Positions 37,701 through 46,992 are shown, counted from the first letter of the stretch. The stretch: 64,000 bases of DNA from Bacillota bacterium (GCA_016280485.1 JAEEGU010000051.1:136327-200326); one strand, 5' to 3'. The notes: generated by a model from the sequence alone, not told the origin. A program made the numbers and translations.

Positions 37701-38186
37701 TCAAAGTCGAATGACAACGCCCACAATGTTTGCGATTGGGACGAGGCCGATTTCATTTCGGGAATCCATACTGTACTCCCGATTATCTCCCATTACGAAG
37801 ACGTAGCCGTCCGGGACAACCAGCGGGTAGGTATAGGCTGTGCCTGGCTGCGTCGTTCCTGTGACGTATGGCTCTGGAAGGGGAGTTCCGTTCAGTAAAA
37901 CGCCGGATCCATCTTCGAGAATTTCTATTTCGTCACCGGCAGTTGCAATTACTCGTTTGATTGCCTTACGGTCGAAGTTATCATTCTCGTAAAGTACAAT
38001 GATGTCACCGTGCGAAATCGAGTCTTTATTGAAACGTCGGATGAAAAGCATGTCTCCGGCTTCATAAGTCGATTCCATAGATTCTCCAGAGACGAAAACC
38101 AAGCCGAAAACGTGAAAGAGAAGGACATACAAGACAATAATCGGAATCAGTGTTTTTGCCCATTTAATTACTTCCGCCTTTCTCAT
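37701..38186 (-). CDS. lepB: Signal peptidase I
   Basis: SGESMESTYEAGDMLFIRR; DRKAIKRVIATAGD; YVFVMGDNREYSMDSRNEIGLVP. Confidence 0.85.
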   Translation of the reverse strand: MRKAEVIKWAKTLIPIIVLYVLLFHVFGLVFVSGESMESTYEAGDMLFIRRFNKDSISHGDIIVLYENDNFDRKAIKRVIATAGDEIEILEDGSGVLLNGTPLPEPYVTGTTQPGTAYTYPLVVPDGYVFVMGDNREYSMDSRNEIGLVPIANIVGVVIRL

Positions 38187-38223
38187 AAAAAAAACACCCC
38201 TCATTCCACGCAATATCACAGTT

Positions 38224-38252
38224 ATTATATAATACCTGCAATATCTTGTCAA
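38224..38252 (-). promoter_or_regulatory. lepB promoter TTGACA-17-TATAAT
   Basis: Minus: TTGACA AGATATTGCAGGTATTA TATAAT. Confidence 0.8.
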
Positions 38253-38365
38253 CTTCGTGGAATAACGGGATACAGCGCAATAAAAATGTGTGAAAAACTG
38301 CGCAAATACATATATGGAATTTAATCAGGAGATTTGTGATTTACGGATAAATGAGTGGGCTTCAC

Positions 38366-38773
38366 GAGCTGGGGCATTTGGAAATGATTGGGGCCATCGT
38401 TCACCAGCTCACCCGGGATCTCAGCGAAAACCAGATCAAGGCCGACGGCTTCGCCCAGTACTTCGTGGATCACACCGCGGGGGTCTATCCCACCGCCGCC
38501 TCCGGCTTCCCCTGGTCGGCGGCCTCCATGCAGGTAAAGGGAGACCCCATCGCCGATTTGACGGAGGATCTGGCCGCGGAGCAGAAGGCCCGGGTCACCT
38601 ACGACAACATCCTCCGACTCTCCGACGACCCGGACGTGAACGACGTGATCAAGTTTCTGCGGGAGCGGGAGATCGTCCACTTCCAGCGCTTCGGCGAGGC
38701 CCTCCAGCGGCTCCGGGAACGACTGGATCAGAAGAACGTGTATTATATGAACCCCTCCTTTGATCGAAGCTGA
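38366..38773 (+). pseudogene. cotJC: 5'-truncated spore coat / manganese catalase-like protein CotJC
   Basis: ELGHLEMIGAIVHQLTRD...YFVDHTAGVYPTAASGFPWSA...LREREIVHFQRFGEALQ; the N-terminal portion expected of CotJC is absent upstream. Confidence 0.75.
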
Positions 38774-38795
38774 CAGAGAAGCCGAAAACAGCAGA

Positions 38796-38827
38796 AGACC
38801 CGGGATACGATTTCGTATCCCGGGTCA
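38796..38827. terminator. Bidirectional hairpin between cotJC and tspO
   Basis: GACCCGGGATACGA-TT-TCGTATCCCGGGTC. Confidence 0.7.
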
Positions 38828-38833
38828 ACCGCT

Positions 38834-39310
38834 TTACCCGTTGAGAATCCACACCCCGGCGTTCAGGTAGGCGGCAAAGCACACCCACAGAACGTAGGGA
38901 ATCTGCAAATACGCCGCGGGCTTCTCCACCCGGCGAAAGCGCAGGATCATCCAAATAATCAGCGCCAGCAGAATCAGCAGCACGATCAACGCGCCGCCGT
39001 AGGTCTGCAGCCTGAAGAAAAAGATGCTCCAGGTAAAATTCACCGCCAATTGCAGCAGGTAGACCTGGATGGCGTCCGTTCGCTCCTCACTCCGGGCGGA
39101 CAGCACCACCCGGGCCATGCCGATGCCCATGAGAGCGTAGAGAATGACCCAAACAATAGGAAACACCATTGCCGGCGGCGACAGGGGCGGCTTGACGACC
39201 TGGGCCTTGTACAGCTCCATGCCGTCCCGGGTCAGCCAGGCGGACAGGGCGCCAACCGCTTCCGTAATCAGGATCCAAAACGCATAAGTCCATACCGGTT
39301 TCTTTTTCAT
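38834..39310 (-). CDS. TspO/MBR family protein
   Basis: KPPLSPPAMVFPIVWVILYALMGIGMARV; NFTWSIFFF. Confidence 0.85.
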   Translation of the reverse strand: MKKKPVWTYAFWILITEAVGALSAWLTRDGMELYKAQVVKPPLSPPAMVFPIVWVILYALMGIGMARVVLSARSEERTDAIQVYLLQLAVNFTWSIFFFRLQTYGGALIVLLILLALIIWMILRFRRVEKPAAYLQIPYVLWVCFAAYLNAGVWILNG

Positions 39311-39411
39311 TTCATATCACCCGGAGATAGTGTATGCAGTTCCAGGAAAAACATTCGCCCGGCTGCCGAGAATGGTGCACTCGGAGCCGGACGAAGGAAT
39401 AATCTACGGCA

Positions 39412-40296
39412 TTACGCCTTGGGATGGAACTTGTTGTAGACGGATTTCAGATTCTGCTTGACGATCTGGGCGTAGATCTGGGTGGAGGAAATATCGCTGT
39501 GGCCCAGCATCTCCTGAATGGACTTGAGATCCGCGCCGTTTTCCAGCAGATGGGCCGCGAAGCTGTGCCGCAGGGTGTGGGGCGTGATGTCCTTCTGGAT
39601 GTTGGCGGTCTGCTGGTAGTGCTTGATGATCTTCCAGAAACCCTGCCGCGACATGCGCTCGCCGCCCAGGTTGACAAAAAGGGCCGTTTCCGTGGGGTCC
39701 GCGATCATGCTGGGACGGATCTGAGTCAGGTAGGTCTGAATGGCCCGGACCGCAGCGGGATAGAGGGGGATCATCCGGGACTTGCCGCCGGAAGCGCAGC
39801 GGATAAAGCCCGCGGGAATGTTGACGCTGTCAACGTCAAGGGAAATCAGCTCGCTGACCCGAATGCCGGTGGCGTAGAGCAGCTCCAGCATGGCCTTGTC
39901 CCGGAAGCCCTTGGGATCCGTGCACTTGGGCTGGGAAAGCAGCAGCTCCACCTCATGCCCCGTCAGAATCTGCGGGAGCTTCTTTTCCACCTTGGCCAGA
40001 TGGATCGTGCGGACCGGATTCGCCTCCACGCTTCCGTTGGAAACCAGGTAGCTGTAAAACCCCTTGATGGAAGCAAGGCTCCGGGTCACAGTGGCGGAGG
40101 ATTTTCCGGAGTTGGTCAGCCAGGCAAAATAAACAGTCGCTTGCTCCGGCGTCACTTCATCCAGTGAGCAGTCGAGATTATCGCTGACGTACTTATCAAA
40201 TTGTCGAAGGTCCCGTATGTAGGAAGCGACCGTATTGGCGGAGGAGTGCTTGACCTCCAGCAAATAGGTCTCATACAGGTTGATGAAATCCGTCAT
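39412..40296 (-). CDS. xerD: XerC/XerD-type tyrosine recombinase
   Basis: MTDFINLYETYLLEVKHSSANTVASYIRDLRQF...LLYATGIRVSEL...HTLRHSFAAHLLENGADLKSIQEMLGHSDISSTQIYAQI. Confidence 0.85.
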   Translation of the reverse strand: MTDFINLYETYLLEVKHSSANTVASYIRDLRQFDKYVSDNLDCSLDEVTPEQATVYFAWLTNSGKSSATVTRSLASIKGFYSYLVSNGSVEANPVRTIHLAKVEKKLPQILTGHEVELLLSQPKCTDPKGFRDKAMLELLYATGIRVSELISLDVDSVNIPAGFIRCASGGKSRMIPLYPAAVRAIQTYLTQIRPSMIADPTETALFVNLGGERMSRQGFWKIIKHYQQTANIQKDITPHTLRHSFAAHLLENGADLKSIQEMLGHSDISSTQIYAQIVKQNLKSVYNKFHPKA

Positions 40297-40322
40297 AAGC
40301 AATCGTTCTTTCGTAATATTTC

Positions 40323-40883
40323 TCACAAAACCAAAGATGCCTGAAGCAGCGAGCCCACACAAGTCGAAAACAGCATGGACAGTAGCAGAACCAGCGGCCT
40401 GCCGGAGCCGTCCCATGATTCCAGCCAAACAGACCCGGCATAGAAATAGACGGGAAGCGGAAACAGAGAATGAAAAAAAACCGCAGGCAGGGCTTCCAAA
40501 AGCCGATCTGCTCCGCAAAGGGCAAACCCGCACAGGAGAAAGGCGGTAAAGGCGCCCTTCAGGAAAAACAGCAGATAAAAAAGGTATCTTCGGCAGAGAA
40601 GAAAAGACACGGCCATCAAGCTGGGAAACAACAAGGAACGAAGCAAGATCGGAACCCAGGACGTTTGTTTCACGGAAAAATCCACAGAAGTCAACGCAGA
40701 AGCCTGTAGTCTTGCGCACAGCGCGCCGCACAGTGACCCAACCAGCGTGCAGGTCAGAAGCCGAATTACTTCCTGTCGATTTGCGTGAAATGCCGATGAG
40801 ACATGCAGAAAATGTGCCATGAGAAACCTCTCAAACAAGATGTAGTGTTTGGAGCTTGCGCAGGGCACAATCTGTACAAACAA
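40323..40883 (-). CDS. Polytopic membrane protein (possibly SpoIIM-like, from position next to xerD; exact start uncertain)
   Basis: Hydrophobic ORF immediately upstream of xerD. Confidence 0.4.
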   Translation of the reverse strand: MFVQIVPCASSKHYILFERFLMAHFLHVSSAFHANRQEVIRLLTCTLVGSLCGALCARLQASALTSVDFSVKQTSWVPILLRSLLFPSLMAVSFLLCRRYLFYLLFFLKGAFTAFLLCGFALCGADRLLEALPAVFFHSLFPLPVYFYAGSVWLESWDGSGRPLVLLLSMLFSTCVGSLLQASLVL

Positions 40884-41131
40884 GCGTTATTTCCACCAGT
40901 TAGCAAGTGTCTTATGCCCTGTTAATATACCCGAAAATTGTAGTTTTTTCAAGCCTTTTTCTCTAAACACTCGTTTTTTGTGAATTATTAACAGATATTA
41001 TGTTAATTGCGTTATGTTAACTTAATAACTAAAACAAGCGATAGTGGTTCTTCATCTTGTCAATCTACCAGATATTGAAATACATTTGATTTGTTTCGCG
41101 TATTTGCTATTGGCAATAAGCACAAAGACAA

Positions 41132-41569
41132 TTATTCGTAACCGTTTTTCTTTTTCCTGGCGCCGAATAATCCTCCAATCAGCGAGGCTGCTGCGGTGAT
41201 CCCCAGCATTCGGCCAAGAGAGTCTGTCCCTGCATCCGGCAGCGCAAAAATGACGCTCAGCGTAGTCACGCAAAGCACAGCAGCCGCAAGCCCCGACCAG
41301 AGCAGCTTCCCCCGGCTGAATCTTCGGGCGGTCAGGAAGCAGCTTATTAAGACCGCCAGACCGTAGATCGAACTTGCGAACACGCCGCTTTGTCCTATTT
41401 CAATTATGTTCCCGTTGATTAACAGTGCGGTTACAGTGATTCCGACTGCAAGGATTACGATTCCGGTCAGCAGACTAAACAGCAAATTATGATCGCGCCG
41501 CTCCCCTCTCCCCATGCTTGCGGTCAGGGTACGGATTTGTTTCATGCTGAATCTCCCCTTTCGATTCAC
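41132..41569 (-). CDS. Membrane protein of unknown function
   Basis: 145 aa with several TM segments. Confidence 0.45.
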   Translation of the reverse strand: MNRKGRFSMKQIRTLTASMGRGERRDHNLLFSLLTGIVILAVGITVTALLINGNIIEIGQSGVFASSIYGLAVLISCFLTARRFSRGKLLWSGLAAAVLCVTTLSVIFALPDAGTDSLGRMLGITAAASLIGGLFGARKKKNGYE

Positions 41570-41647
41570 TATATGGTCTGGCTTCCGCTTTCATACCTGG
41601 CCCGCCCTTGCTTTTTCAGTCTGGGCTTGTTATAATAGTGCAAGGAT

Positions 41648-42091
41648 TTGGGAGAGGTGATTTCTGTGTTCTATACGCCGCCGAAAAGGCCGAAGCTTGC
41701 CGTGATTTACGCGCGGGAGGGCCCCGGCATCCCCGGAGCCATGGACGCCGAAAACCAGGAGCGAAGCTGCCGGGCTTTTTGCTTGGAACGGAATATTCCC
41801 GTTTCCCATTCGGTTCGGGTTAAATGCGACGAACGAGAGTCCTTGAACGTGTTGAAAGCCCTGCTTCGGACCCTGCCGGAGGAGGTGGATACGCTGATTG
41901 CTATGCGCTTTTTCTGCTATTCTACCATCTTGCCGGAACTGGGCAGGCTCTGCCTGGCTTTCCAGTGCCGACCCACCTGGCTGTTCAGCTTCGACGTTGT
42001 GGGCCCAATCCAAACCGCCTTCCACACCTTGACCGCCGAGGATTATGAGGAAGCGGATCGGCTGTATCAGGCGCTGCTGGCGGACGGTTGA
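41648..42091 (+). CDS. Hypothetical protein, resolvase-N-terminal-like
   Basis: KLAVIYAREGPGIPGAMDAENQERSCRAFCLERNIPV resembles serine-recombinase N-terminal regions, but no catalytic context verified. Confidence 0.4.
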   Translation: MGEVISVFYTPPKRPKLAVIYAREGPGIPGAMDAENQERSCRAFCLERNIPVSHSVRVKCDERESLNVLKALLRTLPEEVDTLIAMRFFCYSTILPELGRLCLAFQCRPTWLFSFDVVGPIQTAFHTLTAEDYEEADRLYQALLADG

Positions 42092-42189
42092 GCTGTATTT
42101 GCGCTCCCTGGTAGTTCTGAATCCGTGAATACAGGAAATTCGATATTGACAAACCGGGTAAAATATGATATTTTATTGGGGCGAAATTC

Positions 42190-42278
42190 GGAGAGATGTC
42201 CGAGCGGTTTAAGGAGCCGGTCTTGAAAACCGGTGACCCGGCAACGGGCCGTGGGTTCGAATCCCACTCTCTCCGCCA
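42190..42278 (+). tRNA. tRNA-Ser(TGA)
   Basis: GGAGAGATGTCCGAGCGG...CCGGT-CTTGAAA-ACCGG...GGGTTCGAATCCC...CTCTCCGCCA. Confidence 0.95.
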
Positions 42279-42321
42279 TTTTCTTTCCGAAAACAGAATA
42301 CGATCCTCATACGTCGGATTT

Positions 42322-42413
42322 GGAGTGGTACCCAAGAGGCCGAAGGGGCTCCCCTGCTAAGGGAGTAGGCGTCTAAAAAGCGCGCGAGAGTTCGAATCTC
42401 TCCCACTCCGCCA
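42322..42413 (+). tRNA. tRNA-Ser(GCT)
   Basis: GGAGTGGTACCCAAGAGGCC...CTCCC-CTGCTAA-GGGAG...CCACTCCGCCA. Confidence 0.95.
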
Positions 42414-42414
42414 G

Positions 42415-42446
42415 AAAATAGCACGCTGCGGCGTGCTATTTTCAAT
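42415..42446 (+). terminator. tRNA operon terminator
   Basis: GAAAATAGCACGC-TGC-GGCGTGCTATTTTC. Confidence 0.8.
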
Positions 42447-42721
42447 GATGTTTGCCCTGACGGGCAAATGATGCGTGCTGCGTACATGAGGCCGATTTGC
42501 TATGATGTGTGCCTTCTGCACGTGAGGGGCAACATCTCTTTTCAGTCATTTTTCAAAATAGAATCATTACATCCATATCACATTCGGCGTCAGACGAATA
42601 AGTCACATTTTTCGCAACAAAATTAATCATCTTTTTCCACAATAAAAACTGAGAAGCCGTTCTTGACTTCTCAGCTTTTATTATTATTTTTACTTAGCAG
42701 GCCCTTTTTCTATTCAGAATA

Positions 42722-43558
42722 TCAATATCCGATAATCAGTCCGCCGCGTTCGGCGTAGAAGCTGTCCAGACCCCGGGTGGGCAGAATGTCAACGCTGACC
42801 CCGGAGAACATCTCCTGCAGGCCGGATTTCAGCTCCTTGGCAGCTTCTTCATTGAAGCAGTGGCTGATAATGACATCCTTGCCCGCCAGGCCGGTTTCCT
42901 TGATCTCATTCAGCAGGAAGCGGATCATGTGCTTGACGCCCCGGGCTTTGCCTCGCATGGCGATCTCCCCTGCTTCGTCGCCCACGCCGATGCCCCAGAA
43001 TCCAAGGTGCCCGGCTACCAGGGCTTTAAGCTTGCTGACCCGGCCGTTCTTGATGAGGTTGTGGTAGGACTTCAGTGCGAAAATAATATGAGTGCGGTCC
43101 GCGGCCTCACGGACCCGGTCTACGATGTTTTCAAAAGCCAACTTCTTTTCCACCAAAGAACGGGTGAGACGGATCAGCAGGGCCGTCTCCGGGCCGGTGG
43201 CCCGACTGTCGATGATCTCGATCTCCTTATCAGGCTCGCTTTCCAGCAGAAGATTCTTGGCAGCTACGGCGCTGTTGTAGCTGCCGGACAGGGCGCTGGA
43301 AATGGTAAAGGCCAGCACCGGGCCAGGCTTGGAAAAATGATCCAGCCAGGTCTGCACAGAGGGACAGGCGGTACGGGCAAGTTCCGCGGTGTTCTCATTT
43401 TCCTGCAGCATGCCGTCGATGTCCATATCGCCCTCGTCCAGGAATTCGTGGCTGCCGATCCGGATTGTGAAGGGGACAGTGGAAAAGTCGAAGCTCTCCC
43501 CTGCTCCCTCCAGGTCAAACAGATCGCAGCTGGAATCAGATACCAAATGCCAAGTCAT
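42722..43558 (-). CDS. DegV family (fatty-acid-binding-type) protein
   Basis: MTWHLVSDSSCDLF...SCPSVQTWLDHF...SSALSGSYNSAVAAKNLL...HNLIKNGRVSKLKA; RBS GGGAGG. Confidence 0.85.
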   Translation of the reverse strand: MTWHLVSDSSCDLFDLEGAGESFDFSTVPFTIRIGSHEFLDEGDMDIDGMLQENENTAELARTACPSVQTWLDHFSKPGPVLAFTISSALSGSYNSAVAAKNLLLESEPDKEIEIIDSRATGPETALLIRLTRSLVEKKLAFENIVDRVREAADRTHIIFALKSYHNLIKNGRVSKLKALVAGHLGFWGIGVGDEAGEIAMRGKARGVKHMIRFLLNEIKETGLAGKDVIISHCFNEEAAKELKSGLQEMFSGVSVDILPTRGLDSFYAERGGLIIGY

Positions 43559-43725
43559 AGGCGTTCCTCCCTTTACACAGGGTTGATTCTGTCTGAATTT
43601 TACACATTCTTCCCGCAATTGTCAATAAAAATCGGAAGCTGTTTTCAAACCGTTCATGAATTTGGAAAAATCAGAAAAGTTTTTCTTGATTTTTTGAAAA
43701 TATGTGGTATAATACTTCTCGCTAC

Positions 43726-43802
43726 GGAGGCTTAGCTCAGCTGGTTAGAGCGCCTGCTTCACACGCAGGAGGTCACTGGTTCGAGTCCAGCAGTCTCCAC
43801 CA
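43726..43802 (+). tRNA. tRNA-Val(CAC)
   Basis: GGAGGCTTAGCTCAGCTGG...CCTGC-TTCACAC-GCAGG...AGTCTCCACCA. Confidence 0.95.
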
Positions 43803-43803
43803 G

Positions 43804-43831
43804 GAAGAAGCACGCGGAAGCGTGCTTTTTT
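43804..43831 (+). terminator. Terminator after tRNA-Val
   Basis: GAAGCACGCGGAAGCGTGCTTTTTTC. Confidence 0.8.
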
Positions 43832-43928
43832 CGTCGAAAAAAATAGGTACATCGGGCAAAGCGAGATATATCACGGAATTGCACCCATCCACCGCCAGGC
43901 ATCCCATGGCTGAAAAGGAGTTGTCGCT

Positions 43929-44804
43929 ATGATTATGGACGGTTATATTTCCTATCTTGATTACAAAACCTACTACCGGATCGCAGGACCTGCTTCTTCC
44001 CGCAAGACGCCTCTGCTGCTGCTTCACGGCGGGCCGGGCTCTACCCATAACTATTTTGAGGTTCTGGACCGACTGGCGGAGGAGGACGGGCGGCAGCTCA
44101 TTTCCTATGATCAGATCGGCTGCGGCAACTCCTACCTGGACGGACACCCGGAGCTCTGGAACATGGAGACCTGGATCGGCGAGCTGAAAACGGTTCGCAA
44201 GGCGCTGAATCTCAAGGAGCTCTATCTGCTGGGGCAGTCCTGGGGCGGCATGCTGCTGTTGGAGTACATGTGCCGGCATAAACACGATGGCGTGAAGGGC
44301 ATTGTTCTGTCCAGTACCCTTCCCTCCAGCAGGCTCTGGGGCGAAGAGCAGGCCAGGATGATCCGGCAACTTCCTTCTGAAACCCAGGAAATCATCCGGG
44401 ACGCGACAGCCAGAAATGACTATTCCACCCCTGCCTATCAGGCGGCGGAAGCGTGGTACATGGAGCTTCACGCCTCCGGCAAGCCCAGCCCGGACGCGCC
44501 GGAATGCCTGACAAGGCCCAAACGCCTGGGCAAAGAAAGCTATGAGGCGGGCTGGGGCCCAAATGAATTCACGCCTATGGGAACTTTAAAAGACTATGAT
44601 GTGACGGAACTCCTGCCAGGCATCGCCGTGCCCGCCCTGGTGATCAGCGGCGGAAATGATCTCTGCACGCCCTATATCGCCAAGACGATGTACGACGGAA
44701 TACCCAACGCCAGGTGGGAGCTGTTCCGGGATTGCCGTCACTGCTGCTTTGTGGAAGATACGGAGCGCTATATCCGGGTGCTGAAGGAATGGATGAATCA
44801 CTGA
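43929..44804 (+). CDS. pip: Proline iminopeptidase-family alpha/beta hydrolase
   Basis: LLLLHGGPGSTHNYFEVL...LISYDQIGCGNS...LLGQSWGGMLLLEYM. Confidence 0.8.
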   Translation: MIMDGYISYLDYKTYYRIAGPASSRKTPLLLLHGGPGSTHNYFEVLDRLAEEDGRQLISYDQIGCGNSYLDGHPELWNMETWIGELKTVRKALNLKELYLLGQSWGGMLLLEYMCRHKHDGVKGIVLSSTLPSSRLWGEEQARMIRQLPSETQEIIRDATARNDYSTPAYQAAEAWYMELHASGKPSPDAPECLTRPKRLGKESYEAGWGPNEFTPMGTLKDYDVTELLPGIAVPALVISGGNDLCTPYIAKTMYDGIPNARWELFRDCRHCCFVEDTERYIRVLKEWMNH

Positions 44805-44923
44805 TATTCTGATCCTCCGCCCTGAAATTAATCAATTCTCCGGCGGGCAAAAAAATTTTTGTTTTTTTGAAAATAATGCTTGCATTTCTGAATGAGATGT
44901 GCTATTATAATGCCCGCAAGAGA

Positions 44924-45001
44924 TCCGGGTGTGGCGAAGTTTGGTATCGCGCTTGAATGGGGTTCAAGAGGCCGCTGGTTCGAATCCAGTCACTCGGACC
45001 A
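44924..45001 (+). tRNA. tRNA-Pro(GGG)
   Basis: TCCGGGT...CTTGA-ATGGGGT-TCAAG...CTGGTTCGAATCCAG...ACTCGGACCA. Confidence 0.9.
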
Positions 45002-45295
45002 AATTACGGGATAGTCCTTTGGGATTATCCCGTAGTTTATTTCAAATACACGGAGAACCAGCGGCCTCTTGTATTTCAATCTCGCCGCTCGGGCGGCACG
45101 GCGAAGCCGTAGGCCGACCGCTGGTTCGAATCCAGTCACTCGGACCAAATTACGGGATAATCCTTTTGGGATTATTCCGTAATTTATTTTCAAATGCACG
45201 GAGAACCATCGGCCTCTTGTATTTCAATCTCGCCGCTCGGGCGGCACAGCGAAGCCTTAGGCCGGCCACTGGTTCGAATTCAGTCGATCGGATCA
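44972..45295 (+). repeat. Two decayed tandem copies of the tRNA-Pro 3' half plus flank (unit ~146-148 bp)
   Basis: CCGCTGGTTCGAATCCAGTCACTCGGACCA at 44972, 45118 and (degraded) 45266; each followed or preceded by the same flank. Confidence 0.85.
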
Positions 45296-45296
45296 A

Positions 45297-45328
45297 AAAA
45301 GAGGCTGCCGCAAGGCAGCCTCTTTATG
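45297..45328. terminator. Hairpin terminator
   Basis: AAAGAGGCTGCC-GCAA-GGCAGCCTCTTT. Confidence 0.8.
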
Positions 45329-45331
45329 TTG

Positions 45332-46117
45332 CTACGTAATATCCTTCTTGTCATAATGGAACCAGGCGGCAAGGATACCCGCCAGACAGGCCCCGGCGCC
45401 GATGGCGATTTTCGGCCCATCCAAGGATCCGGTGGTGATGATGTCCGCGCCGTCGCAGTAGGCAAAGGGCGTAAAGAATTTCAGGACAGACGCGGACTCG
45501 CTGAGATTGGAGATCAAATTTACAAAATACAGAAGCACGGCGATCCCCAGGCCGATTCCCACGCTGCCTCGACGGACAAAAGCGGAGATTCCGTAGCAAA
45601 TCCCTGAAATTTCAAGCTGAAGCAGATAGTATGCGAAATGCAGCAGCAAAAGGGACTTCCAAGGCACCGGCTCGCCGATGACAATAATCGAGAGCAGCGA
45701 CATTCCAAGGATAATCAGGTTCATCAGCGTGAGCTGGACGAAGATGGCCAAAAGCTTTTCGGAAAGAATGCGCCTGCGGGAAACGGGGTGGGTCAGAAGG
45801 AAATCTGCGGTTTTATTGGATTCCTCTTTGCTCAGCATATTGACCGCAGTGATGGCCGCGTAGAAGGCTCCTCCAATTCCCAGCATACTGCCGCACTCAA
45901 TGGCGTAAAAGCCCTCCAACGTACCGAAGTTCAACCGGTCCATGCCGAAGGCGGCAGTGAAAGAGCCAAAGGAGGAAAATAGATTTGTAACGGCGTCCAT
46001 TTCCCCTCTTACCTCCGTGTAGAGGAACACGCAGACGGACAGCATGACGCTGATAACGCCGGTCCAGATCCAGAAGGCAGTGCGGCCCTGCCGAAATTCA
46101 TGCTTCAGAATCGTCAT
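45332..46117 (-). CDS. ABC-2 type transporter permease
   Basis: Multi-TM; KTADFLLTHPVSRRRILSEKLLA; overlaps the ATPase gene by 4 nt. Confidence 0.8.
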   Translation of the reverse strand: MTILKHEFRQGRTAFWIWTGVISVMLSVCVFLYTEVRGEMDAVTNLFSSFGSFTAAFGMDRLNFGTLEGFYAIECGSMLGIGGAFYAAITAVNMLSKEESNKTADFLLTHPVSRRRILSEKLLAIFVQLTLMNLIILGMSLLSIIVIGEPVPWKSLLLLHFAYYLLQLEISGICYGISAFVRRGSVGIGLGIAVLLYFVNLISNLSESASVLKFFTPFAYCDGADIITTGSLDGPKIAIGAGACLAGILAAWFHYDKKDIT

Positions 46118-46992
46118 TTCGCATCCTCCTCTTCGTAGAAATGCAGGAAAACCTCCTCCAAATCAGGCTCTGCAACGGTAAGGTCCGTGATCTGCCCGGA
46201 AGAAAGGCAGCGGAGCAGGTCGGGCATGCTCCCGTTGTAGAGGAAGCTGACGGAGCCTGACCCGGTCTGCTTGTCCTTGATGTCCGGAAGGCGGGAAAGA
46301 TCCACGGAACCGTGAATCGTGACCCGTTTTGCGTGCGCTTTTGCGAGGCCGCTGACGCTGTCACAGGCAATGATCTTTCCCTGACGGATCACGGCGGCTC
46401 TGGTACAGTTCCGCTGGACCTCAGAGAGCACGTGGCTGGAGAAGAAGATCGTGGAGCCTTCCCGGTTCCGTTCCTGAAGAATGTCGAAAAACTCCCGCTG
46501 CATCAGCGGATCGAGGCCGCCGGTGGGTTCGTCCAGAATCAGCAGGTCGGGCTTGCTTTGCAGGGCGCAGACAATGGCCGCCTTTTTCCGGTTGCCAAAT
46601 GACAGCTCGTCGATTTTCCGCTCCGTGTCCAACTGCAGGCGCTCGCAGAGCCGGGCGGCTTCCGCGGAACAGTCGGTTTTCCGCAGGTCGGCGGAGAACT
46701 TCAACAAGTCTCGTACCCGCATTTTGGGATAGAAGAAGGCCTCCGAGGGCAGATAGCCTACCCTGCGCAGGATCCCTTCTTTTTCCCGGACGATATCCAT
46801 TCCAAACACAGACGCGGCGCCGGATGTAGGAGAAAGCAGACCCAGCAGCGTGCGAATGGTGGTGGACTTCCCTGCCCCATTGGGACCGATAAAGCCGAAA
46901 AATTCGCCTTCCTCCACGGTCAGCTCCAGGTCGATGATGCCCCGGGCTTTCCCGTAGGATTTCGTCAGTTTATCCGTGCGGATTGCTTCCAT
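46114..46992 (-). CDS. ABC transporter ATP-binding protein
   Basis: GFIGPNGAGKSTTIRTLLGLL; LSFGNRKKAAIVCALQSKPDLLILDEPTGGLDPLM. Confidence 0.95.
   Translation of the reverse strand: MEAIRTDKLTKSYGKARGIIDLELTVEEGEFFGFIGPNGAGKSTTIRTLLGLLSPTSGAASVFGMDIVREKEGILRRVGYLPSEAFFYPKMRVRDLLKFSADLRKTDCSAEAARLCERLQLDTERKIDELSFGNRKKAAIVCALQSKPDLLILDEPTGGLDPLMQREFFDILQERNREGSTIFFSSHVLSEVQRNCTRAAVIRQGKIIACDSVSGLAKAHAKRVTIHGSVDLSRLPDIKDKQTGSGSVSFLYNGSMPDLLRCLSSGQITDLTVAEPDLEEVFLHFYEEEDAK

Noticed and set aside
39412-40296. XerD-like recombinase as the integrase of the element
   Set aside because: It sits on the chromosome-like side, next to a putative sporulation membrane gene, and resembles housekeeping XerC/D; no att sites seen beside it.
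44990-45199. 69-aa minus ORF (RVTGFEPAVGLRLRRAARAARL...)
   Set aside because: Antisense translation of the tRNA-Pro 3' end and its duplicates.
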